NCBI RefSeq assembly: GCF_026344135.1
Contig: NZ_JAPKNA010000006.1
Span: 124,001-188,000, forward strand
DNA: 64,000 nucleotides
Source: Alcaligenes parafaecalis
GTDB taxonomy: Bacteria > Pseudomonadota > Gammaproteobacteria > Burkholderiales > Burkholderiaceae_B
Direction: 5' to 3'
The notes below the pieces were generated by a model that saw nothing but the letters and a program-made list of their open reading frames with translations, made no database searches and was not told where the DNA came from. A program made the position numbers and the translations under genes. Positions 52,329-61,074 of the stretch are shown piece by piece; position 1 is the first letter of the stretch, and the number at the start of each line of letters is the position of its first letter.

Positions 52329-53003
52329 ATGAGCGTCCTGGTAAGTAGTCCCAGTGTCTCGACCTTGGTGGGTACGCCCAAAGAGGTTAAGGCAAGTTTA
52401 GGACGGTCTAAGGCCGAACAAGTTTTGGTACTGGCGTTTGATCACATCAAACCTGCCGCTTTCAAGGCCTTGGCAGAGAACTTCACCAATGTGGCCTCGT
52501 CCATGTTCGAGGTTTTACAGGAGCGTCAAGACAAGGAGTCGCTGGAGCGTCTGGCTGAAGTTCTTGTGCCACGTACACCACCCTCTCCTCGCTTGCTGAA
52601 AGAAGCCGCTATGCTGGTTCAAGCCCGCACGGCTGTGCTGGAAAGTGGGGATTGGCTTAGTGCTGCTGATGTCGCGCAATTGGCGGGCTTAAGTACCCGC
52701 AACCCTAGCGCCCAGCCTAATAAATGGAAGAAGCAGGGGCAGATTTTTGCCATTAATCATGGTGGTGCGGATTACTTTCCCGGCTATGGTCTGGACCCAG
52801 CTACCAGCTTCCGTCCAGCCAAGCCTTTGGCTCAGGTTCTGGAGATTCTGGCCGGGCATAAAGATAGCTGGGGCATGGCCTACTGGTTCATGTCCAACAA
52901 TAGCTTTCTGGGTGGAAAACGCCCTCAAGACTTGTTGATCTCAGCCCCGGAGAAAGTCATTGCCGCGGCTCAAGACGAAGTTCAAGCCGTGGCTCATGGC
53001 TAA
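52329..53003 (+). CDS. Xre/ParS-type antitoxin of a RES-Xre pair
   Basis: 224 residues. N-terminal half has an HTH-like helical region (SKAEQVLVLAFDHIKPAAFKALAENFTNVASSMFEVLQERQDKESLERLAEVL). The second half has DWLSAADVAQLAGLSTRNPSAQPNKWKKQGQIFAINHGGADYFPGYGLDPATSFRPAKPLAQVLEIL, a DUF2384/antitoxin-like domain often found beside RES toxins. AAGGAG precedes the ATG. The toxin gene starts 8 bp before its stop. It should neutralise the RES protein and repress the pair. Confidence 0.82.
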   Translation: MSVLVSSPSVSTLVGTPKEVKASLGRSKAEQVLVLAFDHIKPAAFKALAENFTNVASSMFEVLQERQDKESLERLAEVLVPRTPPSPRLLKEAAMLVQARTAVLESGDWLSAADVAQLAGLSTRNPSAQPNKWKKQGQIFAINHGGADYFPGYGLDPATSFRPAKPLAQVLEILAGHKDSWGMAYWFMSNNSFLGGKRPQDLLISAPEKVIAAAQDEVQAVAHG

Positions 53004-53700
53004 TCCAGCCTCGTCAATAGTGATGGACGGTAAGCCTGCTCCAGAGCAAGGGACGTTCGGCATTCCCGTACCAGGTAGTGAGCTACGGCTGACGTTGATG
53101 GAGTGGCCCAAAGGGCAGTTGCTGCATCGTGTCCATCAAGATAAATACTCGGCTGCCCAGTTCAATCCCGGTACGCAAGGCAATGCGCGCTTCAGTCCGA
53201 TTCAGGACAACAAAGGCAAAGCCATCCCCACCTTGTACGGTGGCACCAGCCGTGACTGCGCCATGATGGAAACCATCTTTCATGACGTCCCGCATGCCGC
53301 AGGCTTTAAAAGCTATGACAAGAAGAAGCTGCTAGCCCAGGTGCACTCCATGGTGCAAATCAATGTCCCCTTGATTTTGGTCGATCTGGCCAGCGTCTCC
53401 TTGCGGAAGTTGGGTGTGACACGCAAACAGCTAATCGATACAGAAAAAGATCAGTACCCCGCCACGCGCTTATGGGCGGCTGCTATTTATCAACAATGCC
53501 CCCAAGCCCAAGGCTTATGTTGGGTGTCTCGGCAAGATGATTCCGCGCGGGCTGTGATGCTGTTTGGGGACCGTATTACCAAAAGCGGATTAAAGCCCCA
53601 AGGCCCATCACACAAGTTGAGCGAAGATCCAGCTACCTATGATGCCGTGCTAGATCTAGCTGAACGGATTGGGGTCTTGATTGTTGCAGACAATATGTAA
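52996..53700 (+). CDS. RES domain toxin (NAD-degrading or ADP-ribosylating type)
   Basis: 234 residues from ATG 52996, overlapping the antitoxin by 8 bp. The RES domain is read as HRVHQDKYSAAQFNPG (conserved Arg), TLYGGTSRDCAMMETIFHDVP (conserved Glu in the ETIFHD helix) and GLCWVSRQDDSARAVMLFGDR (conserved Ser), the three residues naming the family. Known RES toxins deplete NAD+ or modify targets with it. The motifs look intact, so an active toxin is likely. Confidence 0.88.
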   Translation: MANPASSIVMDGKPAPEQGTFGIPVPGSELRLTLMEWPKGQLLHRVHQDKYSAAQFNPGTQGNARFSPIQDNKGKAIPTLYGGTSRDCAMMETIFHDVPHAAGFKSYDKKKLLAQVHSMVQINVPLILVDLASVSLRKLGVTRKQLIDTEKDQYPATRLWAAAIYQQCPQAQGLCWVSRQDDSARAVMLFGDRITKSGLKPQGPSHKLSEDPATYDAVLDLAERIGVLIVADNM

Positions 53701-53730
53701 GCCCGGCTCCAACAGTCGATGGGCTGGCCG

Positions 53731-54858
53731 CTAACTCGCCTTAGCAAATTGACTGCGATGCCAGTCTAAAGATTGCGCACTCGCTTGATCAAAGTCATTT
53801 TTCGTTTGGCGCAACGGCTTCCCCTGTAAAGCCTCGTATTCAGTACCCTGCAACTCTACGGATATCTGTACCGTCATACTCTGGGAATCAATCACGATCA
53901 AACCAAGATCAAATAGCGTATGGATATCGGCACGTAATAAAAGGCCGTTAGACACCACGTTCGTGTGCTCCCCTTCATAGGGATAAATATGGGCCGCTTC
54001 TAATACGGCGGATAAGGTACATCCCGTAATAGCACAGCACCCCTCATACGCACTCATCAATGCTCGACGAAAAGCGGGCTGCCCTCGTCGACGAACGATC
54101 TCAGTCATTACTTTTTTTCTGGCATCACTACTATCTGTAGGATCGAAATAGGAAGTCTTTGTCACCTCTGACTCGGCTTCCCTCAAGGCTTCGTCAACCA
54201 AACTACTTACCTTACGGACTGACACACCAAGCCGACTGCCTGAAGCTGGGTCCCGATAAATTTCCCAGACCCCATGTTTTTCAGGCTCATACAGCTCAAA
54301 TCGCCCTCCCCCTAGCATAAACAGGCAATCACAAGCGTAACCCTCGTCTGTTCTACGAGGGTTCTTGTTCCGTTCATAGCCTGTCCGCGCTTTAGAGTTA
54401 ACGGACATCATGTACAAATCTGATAGATTCTTTGTGTTGTAGTCGCTATCGTGCTCAATAATCCAGCTTCCCACTTCTTTCCGGCTAGCGCTTCCACCTA
54501 GCTCTACTACGGCTTGCAAAGCTTTTTGCCAGTACGGACTTTCTTTAGCGCCAACCACTGATTGAGCCTTAGTAGGAGGCTCTCCTGTTATCAGGGTGAT
54601 CAGTCTGGAACGCACTTCAGACCCTACATTTCCCAAAGGGAGCAGTCCTGCAACCCACGGTAAGCCTAGTTCTCGGCGTACAGCCGAAATATTGGTCATA
54701 CGGTACTCATAGGCTTTCGCAGTACGGCCAAACCTCCGCGCCAATTCTTTATAGATCTCCGTCTTAACGTAGCGAATACCGTCACGATCGTTATCTAGCA
54801 TTTTTTGATAGCTCTGTACTGACGCTGCTAGCTCTTCATCACTCCAAGCTGTAGACAC
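53731..54858 (-). CDS. HNH endonuclease domain protein, possibly restriction-related
   Basis: 375 residues from GTG 54858, which follows AGGGGGAGGAGGA; an earlier GTG at 54882 is possible. The C-terminal HNH_2-type domain (about 275-340) reads AYEGCCAITGCTLSAVLEAAHIYPYEGEHTNVVSNGLLLRADIHTLFDLGLI, with the AAH and N...H metal residues intact. The N-terminal SDEELAASVQSYQKMLDNDRDGIRYVKTEIYKELARRFGRTAKAYEYRMTNISAVRRELG is a helical module I associate with HNH proteins of defence regions. The middle domain is unrecognised. It is convergent with the toxin-antitoxin pair. Confidence 0.85.
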   Translation of the reverse strand: MSTAWSDEELAASVQSYQKMLDNDRDGIRYVKTEIYKELARRFGRTAKAYEYRMTNISAVRRELGLPWVAGLLPLGNVGSEVRSRLITLITGEPPTKAQSVVGAKESPYWQKALQAVVELGGSASRKEVGSWIIEHDSDYNTKNLSDLYMMSVNSKARTGYERNKNPRRTDEGYACDCLFMLGGGRFELYEPEKHGVWEIYRDPASGSRLGVSVRKVSSLVDEALREAESEVTKTSYFDPTDSSDARKKVMTEIVRRRGQPAFRRALMSAYEGCCAITGCTLSAVLEAAHIYPYEGEHTNVVSNGLLLRADIHTLFDLGLIVIDSQSMTVQISVELQGTEYEALQGKPLRQTKNDFDQASAQSLDWHRSQFAKAS

Positions 54859-54993
54859 TCCTCCTCCCCCTTTTTTATACACTTACGCATCATGACTACG
54901 CTGATGCAGATACAGCATCAAGCAAAAGCTCAGACCTCAACAATGAAAAATGTAACATTCGAGGCATATAAGCTAAAGACCTAAAATTGGGCG

Positions 54994-55029
54994 AAAAAAA
55001 ACCTGAGCCGGCACAGCACCAGACTCAGG
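54994..55029 (-). terminator. Terminator of the transport-dehydrogenase operon
   Basis: On the minus strand CCTGAG / CTCAGG with a GC-containing loop, followed by T8. It lies 28 bp after the dehydrogenase stop. Confidence 0.85.
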
Positions 55030-55057
55030 CAAAAGGTTTCCGCTGTTTAGCGGTCTA

Positions 55058-56212
55058 TCAGAATGCGGCGCTGTAAATAGCGAAGGCGTCGTCTTCGGTC
55101 ACGTCGCGGGGGTTGTTACCCAGCAGACGGGTTTGTTTCATGGCTTCCTGGGCCATACGGCGCAGGTCGCTTTCCTTGATGCCGACTTCGCGCAGTTGGC
55201 GCTCGATGCCGGTATCAATGGCGATCTGTTCCATGAAGTTGATGAAGGCTTCGGTCTTGGAGGCCTCATCACCCTGGATGCCGGGGATCAGCACTTCAGC
55301 CAGTTCGGCATACAACGGGGCTGCAGCCGGAGCGTTGAAACGCAGCACATGTGGCAGAACCAGCGAGTTCGACAAGCCATGTGGCACGTGAAAAATACCG
55401 CCGATCGGGTAAGCCAGGGCGTGTACGGCACCCACGGGGGCGTTCGCAAATGCCTGGCCAGCCAAGGTCGCACCCAGCAGGATGTCCTGACGTGCTGCAG
55501 CATCCTTGCCGTTACGACAAACGTGCACCAGCTTGCCGCCAATCAGACGCAAGGCTTGTTTGGCCAGGTTGTCCGAAAGCGGATTTTTCAGGACACGGCT
55601 GGTGTAGGCCTCGATGGCGTGCACCATGGCGTCGATACCGGTCGCCGCCGTAATACGGGGAGGCAGGCCCAATGTCAGTTCGGAGTCCAGAATGGCCAGA
55701 TCTGCGTACAGCTCGGGAGCCACCACGCCGGATTTGGTGGTTTCGCCGGTGGTCACGATGGAAATAGGCGTCACTTCCGAGCCTGTTCCCGCCGTGGTCG
55801 GGATCTGCACCAAGGGCAGGCGCGAGCCGCGCACATTATCAATGCCGTACATCTCTTGCAGGGGCTGGTCGGACGCCAGCAGGACGGCCAGCAGTTTGGC
55901 CACGTCCATGGATGAACCGCCTCCCAGGCCGACGACGATTTCCGTCTTGGCCTGGCGAGCGCGCTCGGTTGCCTGCAAAACAATGTGCTCTGGAGGATCG
56001 GCAATAACATCGTCAATCACTTGCACGCTCCAGCCGTTGGCTTTCAGATCAGCCAGGGCAGGATCCAGCAAGCCGCTTTCGTGCAGGAATCGGTCGGTTA
56101 CCAGACAAACGCGCTCTTGCGAGAAACGCTTGCGCAGGATCTGACCGAGCCGGGCAGCGGCTCCGCTTTCAACATAAATAGCGGGGGTGGTTCTGAACTC
56201 GAATGCCGACAT
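55058..56212 (-). CDS. Iron-containing (type III) alcohol dehydrogenase; candidate hydroxyacid dehydrogenase
   Basis: 384 residues, standard length. Nucleotide site GLGGGSSMDVAKLLAVL (about 95) and IPTTAGTGSEVTPISIVT (about 137). Metal ligands in GIDAMVHAIEAYTS (about 195) and GAVHALAYPIGGIFHVPHGLSN (about 262). AAGGAG lies before ATG 56212. It is the last gene of the operon, 11 bp after the ABC ATPase. With a semialdehyde dehydrogenase at the other end, 4-hydroxybutyrate (or a similar omega-hydroxyacid) dehydrogenase is the best guess. Confidence 0.92.
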   Translation of the reverse strand: MSAFEFRTTPAIYVESGAAARLGQILRKRFSQERVCLVTDRFLHESGLLDPALADLKANGWSVQVIDDVIADPPEHIVLQATERARQAKTEIVVGLGGGSSMDVAKLLAVLLASDQPLQEMYGIDNVRGSRLPLVQIPTTAGTGSEVTPISIVTTGETTKSGVVAPELYADLAILDSELTLGLPPRITAATGIDAMVHAIEAYTSRVLKNPLSDNLAKQALRLIGGKLVHVCRNGKDAAARQDILLGATLAGQAFANAPVGAVHALAYPIGGIFHVPHGLSNSLVLPHVLRFNAPAAAPLYAELAEVLIPGIQGDEASKTEAFINFMEQIAIDTGIERQLREVGIKESDLRRMAQEAMKQTRLLGNNPRDVTEDDAFAIYSAAF

Positions 56213-56223
56213 GGGCTTTCTCC

Positions 56224-56886
56224 TTATGGTATGGCGGGCTGCGGTACTTCGATACGGCCGCGGTCCATCCGGTAGGTGTAATCGATCACATTGCCCGCGT
56301 GCTGCAAGTCAGCACCGGACAACAAAGCACTAAAGCCCTCTTTGCTCAGCTCGCCCACCACTTCTGCAATACGCTTGGACAGCGCAGGAGCGACGCCTTC
56401 AAAAGGCTCGTCCAGCAAAAGCAGCTTGTCAGCAGTCATCAAGGCACGGCCAATCGCGACCAGCTTTTGTTGACCACCCGACAATTGCAGGGCGCGGCGT
56501 GGGCCGAAGACTTTCAATTCAGGGATGATGCGCCAGACACGGTCCAGGCGCTCTTCAATATCCTGGGATTTCAGGGCCCAGGCGGGCAGGCGGATATTCT
56601 CTTCCACGCTCAGCTCGGGGATCAGTTTGCGATCCTCGGGGGCAAAACCCATGCCCAGGCTGGTGCGACGGTAGGCGGGCATCTTGGCCAGTTCCTGACC
56701 ATCAAACATGACCGAGCCATTGTCCACCGCCAGCAAGCCCATCACCGTGCGCATCAGCGTGGTTTTACCCGCACCGTTACGACCGGCCAGGCCCACGATC
56801 TGGCCCTGGCGCACCTGCAGGTTTACCTGGCGCAGAATGCTGGTTGGGCCAATACGTACATCCAGATTTTTGACATCAAGCAGCAT
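56224..56886 (-). CDS. ABC transporter ATP-binding protein, LivF type
   Basis: 220 residues from ATG 56886 (MLLDVKNLDVRIGPTSILRQVNL); the longer open frame overlaps livG-like coding and is discarded. Walker A GRNGAGKTTLMRTVMGL, signature LSGGQQKLVAIGRALM, Walker B LLLLDEPFEGVAP and the switch-His counterpart are present. Second ATPase of a branched-chain-amino-acid-type importer. It overlaps the upstream ATPase by 11 bp. Confidence 0.93.
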   Translation of the reverse strand: MLLDVKNLDVRIGPTSILRQVNLQVRQGQIVGLAGRNGAGKTTLMRTVMGLLAVDNGSVMFDGQELAKMPAYRRTSLGMGFAPEDRKLIPELSVEENIRLPAWALKSQDIEERLDRVWRIIPELKVFGPRRALQLSGGQQKLVAIGRALMTADKLLLLDEPFEGVAPALSKRIAEVVGELSKEGFSALLSGADLQHAGNVIDYTYRMDRGRIEVPQPAIP

Positions 56887-57625
56887 TATCGGCCTCCTGT
56901 TTATTGCGTCCCACCGGCTCGCCGATGATGTATTCACGAACCTGTTCATGGGCCAGCACTTCATCAGGAGTGCCGTTGGCCAGAATAGTGCCGTCGTAGA
57001 AAGCCAGCACGCGGTCGCTGTAGCGGCGCACGATTTCCATATCGTGTTCCACAAACAGAACCGTCACGCCCGCATCGCGGACCACTTTCATGACACGGTC
57101 CATCACTTCAAATTTTTCGTCACTGGCCACGCCACTGGTGGGCTCGTCCAGCAAGAGCACTTTAGGCTGGGCTACCATGGCCAGCGCGATGTCCAGCAGT
57201 TTGCGAATCCCTTCAGGCAAAGTGCCTGCCTGGGACTGGGCGAAGGCGCTCAGGCCAAAACGCTCCAGAATCGCACTGGCTTCGGACAAAGGTTGCTTGG
57301 CCACGCCCAAGGCGATTTCCACGTTTTCCAATGCGTTCAGAGAAGTGAACAACTGAGGAATCTGGAAAGAGCGGGCAATCCCCAAACGGGTTACTTCCCG
57401 TGGTGGCAAACCCGTGATTTCACGACCGGCAAAAAAGATATTGCCGGAGTCCGGCTTCATATAGCCGGTCAACATGTTCACGAAGGTGGTTTTACCTGCG
57501 CCATTGGTACCGATCAGGCCCGTAATGGTTTGCGCATGGATATCAACGGTCATATCGCGTGCAGCGTGGACAGCGCCAAACTGCTTGCACAAACCTTTAG
57601 CGGAAATCAAGGGTGACTGACTCAT
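56876..57625 (-). CDS. ABC transporter ATP-binding protein, LivG type
   Basis: 249 residues. Walker A GTNGAGKTTFVNMLTGYMKPDSG, signature region LPEGIRKLLDIALAMVAQPK, Walker B LLLDEPTSGV, and VLFVEHDMEIVRRYSDRVLAFYDG with the switch His. LivG-type signature (PEG-RK instead of LSGGQ) with the long insert typical of the group. The start overlaps the permease stop by 4 bp. Confidence 0.94.
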   Translation of the reverse strand: MSQSPLISAKGLCKQFGAVHAARDMTVDIHAQTITGLIGTNGAGKTTFVNMLTGYMKPDSGNIFFAGREITGLPPREVTRLGIARSFQIPQLFTSLNALENVEIALGVAKQPLSEASAILERFGLSAFAQSQAGTLPEGIRKLLDIALAMVAQPKVLLLDEPTSGVASDEKFEVMDRVMKVVRDAGVTVLFVEHDMEIVRRYSDRVLAFYDGTILANGTPDEVLAHEQVREYIIGEPVGRNKQEADNAA

Positions 57626-58608
57626 GAGCGGGCCCCTGTCGGTGAAGAAGAATCGGTGGTGTTAGCCGCCTTGTTGCGGCGGTTCAAGATGCTGATCAGG
57701 CCACCTGGCAAGAACACAATCAGGGCCAACATGCTGACACCCATCACGATCTGCCAAGTGTTAGGCGCATATTGGTAAGCCAGTGTGCGAATCAGTTCCA
57801 GGCTCAAGGCACCCAGGAAAGGCGCGTAAGCATTGCGGGTACCGCCCAGCACAGCAATAAAGATGAACTCGCCCGAGGTGGTCCAGAACGCCAGTTCAGG
57901 GTCCACGTGACCGATGCTCAGCGAGGACAGGGCACCGCCCAGACCGGCCAAAGCGGCAGCCAGCACGTAGCTCAGGTGAATATTGCGATAGGCCGAAGCA
58001 CCCAGGTACTCAACACGGATTTCATTGTCTTTGATTGCTGGTCCCAGACGACCGGCACGGCTGCGCAGAAAGCCTTGCATGGCCCACAGCACAAAACCCA
58101 CCAGCACCACGGTCAGGACAAACACGCCAGGACGCGACAGGGTTTCTGCAAAAGCACCCCACATGAAGGAAGGCGCATGCACGTTAAAGCCGTCACTGCC
58201 ACCCAGGCTAGGGTTACGCACCAGCAGGCCGTACATGATCATGGACAAAGCCAGGCTCAGCATGGCAAAGAAAATGTCACGGTAGCGAGCCAGCAAAAAG
58301 CCCAGCACCCAGGCCAGCAAGGCAGCGCAAGCAGCAGCGAAGGGCAGCAGGACCAGAGCTTCGCGCCAGTCCAGGTAGTTCATGGCCATACCGACACCAT
58401 AGGCGCCGATGCAGTAGTACAGACCTTGACCGAAAGAGGCCAGGCCCGAGCGCAGCAAGAGCACCACGCCCAGGGCAACCAGGCCCTTGGCCAGCGCCAC
58501 AGTAATCAGGAACTGCCAGGACGGCAAGCCAAAGCCCACGATCAGGGCGGCCACCGTAATGACCAGGGCAATCATGCCCTGCTTAAGCGTAATGTTGGTC
58601 TTGTTCAT
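57622..58608 (-). CDS. ABC transporter permease, LivM type
   Basis: 328 residues, about nine membrane helices. GLASFGQGLYYCIGAYGVGM (about 60) and the coupling region FLRSRAGRLGPAIKDNEIRVEYLGASAYRNIHLSYVLAAALAGLGGAL are typical of LivM. The start overlaps the LivH-type stop by 4 bp. Confidence 0.93.
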   Translation of the reverse strand: MNKTNITLKQGMIALVITVAALIVGFGLPSWQFLITVALAKGLVALGVVLLLRSGLASFGQGLYYCIGAYGVGMAMNYLDWREALVLLPFAAACAALLAWVLGFLLARYRDIFFAMLSLALSMIMYGLLVRNPSLGGSDGFNVHAPSFMWGAFAETLSRPGVFVLTVVLVGFVLWAMQGFLRSRAGRLGPAIKDNEIRVEYLGASAYRNIHLSYVLAAALAGLGGALSSLSIGHVDPELAFWTTSGEFIFIAVLGGTRNAYAPFLGALSLELIRTLAYQYAPNTWQIVMGVSMLALIVFLPGGLISILNRRNKAANTTDSSSPTGARS

Positions 58609-59501
58609 ATCTTTCGGGCCTCGGCGGCAGCAAACAATCCTTTAGGACGGACGGCCAACACCAGTGCCATTACCGCGTAGATGGAGAAAAGTTCGATTTC
58701 GGGCCAGTAATGCACAGCAAAGGAGCGCACCAGGCCAACAATCACGGCCCCAAGAGCGGCACCGGGCAAGGAACCCAGACCACCGATCACGACCACGGCG
58801 AAGGCCATCACAATGACCTCAACACCCATGCCGGGAGCGACAGAAATAGTAGGAGCCGTCAGCGCACCACCCAGGGCGGCCAGCGTGGCACCTGCAATAA
58901 AGGTCAGCAGGAAGTAGCGTTGCACGTTAATGCCCATGGCCTGGCTGACTTCGCGGTCATGAATCACGGCCAGCAAGATGCGGCCTTGACGCGAATACTT
59001 CAGGAACAGGGTCAGGAACAGGCCAGCCAGAATGGCAGCCACAACAATCACAAAGCTGTAGGTGGGGTAGAACAGGTCGCCGAATTCGACGTTACCCAAC
59101 AAACCATAAGGCTCGGCGATCACGTAAGGATCAACGCCCCAGACCAGCTTGACGGTATCTTCCAGAATCAGGAAGACCGCATAGGTAATCAGCAAAGAGA
59201 CAACAGGTTCTTCCTGGTAGAAGAAGCGCAGCAAGCCGTATTCAATGACAAGACCCAGGACCAGACCGGCAATAACCGCGGCCAGGATCAGCATCAGATA
59301 GCTGCCGTAAGGGCTTTGATCGGTAGAGAGCCACTGCGTCACCATGGTGACGGCGGTATAGGCGCCAATGGTATAGAGGCTGCCGTGGGCCATGTTCAGG
59401 ATCTTCATCACACCATAGATCAGCGTGAGTCCGACCGCGACCAGAAACAGCCAGGCGGCGTACATGATGCCATCTATTAGGGCAGCAGAAAGAAGAGACA
59501 T
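58605..59501 (-). CDS. ABC transporter permease, LivH type
   Basis: 298 residues from ATG 59501 (MSLLSAALIDGIMYAAWLFLVAVGLTLIYGVMKILNMAHGSLYTIGAY), which is the classic LivH N-terminus; a GTG at 59540 is less likely. Eight helices. The EAA-like motif is VIHDREVSQAMGINVQRYFLLTFIAGATLAALGGAL. It lies 173 bp after the binding-protein gene, with a hairpin between. Confidence 0.93.
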   Translation of the reverse strand: MSLLSAALIDGIMYAAWLFLVAVGLTLIYGVMKILNMAHGSLYTIGAYTAVTMVTQWLSTDQSPYGSYLMLILAAVIAGLVLGLVIEYGLLRFFYQEEPVVSLLITYAVFLILEDTVKLVWGVDPYVIAEPYGLLGNVEFGDLFYPTYSFVIVVAAILAGLFLTLFLKYSRQGRILLAVIHDREVSQAMGINVQRYFLLTFIAGATLAALGGALTAPTISVAPGMGVEVIVMAFAVVVIGGLGSLPGAALGAVIVGLVRSFAVHYWPEIELFSIYAVMALVLAVRPKGLFAAAEARKI

Positions 59502-59602
59502 AGTCGGTTTCTGTGGAAATGGAATAAAAAATGCCACCACGCCTTCGGTTCGCTTCCCCTTATGGGAGAAACTTGTACCTTGGAGTGGCCTAGCGGTAAA
59601 AA

Positions 59603-59640
59603 CCGGACATGCAAAACAAGATCTTGCATGCCCGGATTTT
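59603..59640 (-). terminator. Hairpin between binding-protein and permease genes
   Basis: CCGG-a-CATGCAA / TTGCATG-c-CCGG, an 11-of-12-bp stem with a 9-nt loop, followed on the minus strand by T5. It probably ends most transcripts after the binding protein, giving more of it than of the permeases. Confidence 0.7.
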
Positions 59641-59674
59641 CAGGGCAGCGTCCTTTTCAGGACGCCTGCTCGGA

Positions 59675-60973
59675 TCAGTACTTCAGACCGCCCTTGATCC
59701 AGTCGATGGACTTCACGCCTTCGGGTGGAGTCACTTCTTCAGGTTTGAAGTGACGCAGATCGGTAAAGCTGATCACGCCCTTGTCGTTTTTCACCACGCC
59801 CAAGGTCGTGCCTTGAACAGCTTGGTGACCTTGACCCAGGGACATGGTGACGTCGCCCGATGGGCTCTCGAAAGTCAGGTGTTCAAAGGCGCTGACCACT
59901 TGTTCGGTGGAAGGAGCTTTGCCTTCGTTGGCAGCCTGGGCTTTTTCGTAAGCTGCTTTCAGACCCAGCAGGGTTTGCGTCATCTTGTAGGATGGGTAGC
60001 TAGGATCTGCATTGAATTGCTCGCGGTAGCTGGCACGCAACCAACGGTTCAATTCATTGTCAGGAGCGAAAGCAGCGTGTGGGCCACGAGCACCGATGAT
60101 GGTGCCGGTAGGGATCTGATTGTTGGCACGGTGAGTCGCCGTTTCACCAGCGGTCAGCACAGTCAGAGTGTTGCGGAACAGACCACGTGGCAGAGCCTGC
60201 ACCACGAAGCCTTCCAGATCGCCACCCCAGAAGCTGGAGTGAATCACTTCAGGACGAGCGGCCATCAGGGACGAGATTTCAGCATTGTACTGACCGGCGC
60301 CCAGCTTAGGCATTTGCGAAGTCTTGGCTTCTACACCGGGTTTGAGGGCTTGCAGTGTGCCTTCAAAATCGTGCCAGGCGTCTTGGCCCCAGGCGTAATT
60401 CTGGTTGATACCGGCGTAGCTCTTGAGCTCAGGATTGCGCTCCAGCACAAAGCGGGCAGCCGCCACGTTGTCCATCGTGGCATGGGCCACAGGACGGAAC
60501 ACGTATTTGTAGCTGGCATCTTCAAACAGGCGTGGTGTGCCGCAATCGAAAATCAGCGTCAGTTTTTTCAGCTCTTCAGCAACAGGGGCCACGGCCAGGC
60601 AATCACCCGAGGAGATGTAGCCAACCACGATGTCCACGTTCTGTTGCTGAACCAGGTTGCGGTATTCGCTAACCTGTTTGGCCGTACCACCGTTCTCGTC
60701 GATAAAGACCAGTTCAATCGGTGCGCCACCCAGACCCTTGGTGTTGTAAGGGGCAGGAACTTTACCGTCGTTCAGTTGAGCAGCGGTCAGTTCAGCGGCG
60801 TTCTTGGCAGGCACACCAAAAGGACCGGAGGCAGCGCCGGACAAGAAAGTAACCACACCAATCTTGATGGGTTTGACATCATCAGCGTTGGCCGTCGTGC
60901 TGGCCATGATGCCAGCGGTGGCCAGTGTCAGGGCCAAAGTCAATTTTCGTGGGGTTGCAGACAGGATAGACAT
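59675..60973 (-). CDS. ABC transporter substrate-binding protein (LivJ/AmiC type)
   Basis: 432 residues. Signal peptide MSILSATPRKLTLALTLATAGIMASTTANA, cleaved after ANA. Periplasmic type I binding fold: PIKIGVVTFLSGAASGPFGVPAKNAAELTAAQLN, then GYISSGDCLAVAPVAEELKKLTLIFDCGTPRLFE, and INQNYAWGQDAWHDFEG between lobes. Family members bind amino acids, amides, urea or aromatic and short acids; the ligand cannot be fixed from sequence. GGAGA precedes the ATG. Its neighbours point to a hydroxy- or oxo-acid. Confidence 0.93.
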   Translation of the reverse strand: MSILSATPRKLTLALTLATAGIMASTTANADDVKPIKIGVVTFLSGAASGPFGVPAKNAAELTAAQLNDGKVPAPYNTKGLGGAPIELVFIDENGGTAKQVSEYRNLVQQQNVDIVVGYISSGDCLAVAPVAEELKKLTLIFDCGTPRLFEDASYKYVFRPVAHATMDNVAAARFVLERNPELKSYAGINQNYAWGQDAWHDFEGTLQALKPGVEAKTSQMPKLGAGQYNAEISSLMAARPEVIHSSFWGGDLEGFVVQALPRGLFRNTLTVLTAGETATHRANNQIPTGTIIGARGPHAAFAPDNELNRWLRASYREQFNADPSYPSYKMTQTLLGLKAAYEKAQAANEGKAPSTEQVVSAFEHLTFESPSGDVTMSLGQGHQAVQGTTLGVVKNDKGVISFTDLRHFKPEEVTPPEGVKSIDWIKGGLKY

Positions 60974-61074
60974 AGCGTCTCCGTATTTAGCTTATTGTGG
61001 GTTTCTGCTGATGGGGCGCTCTCTATATATAAGAGCGGCCCCCTTCGCTGCGCTAGGCGCGGGTATGTATCAAC

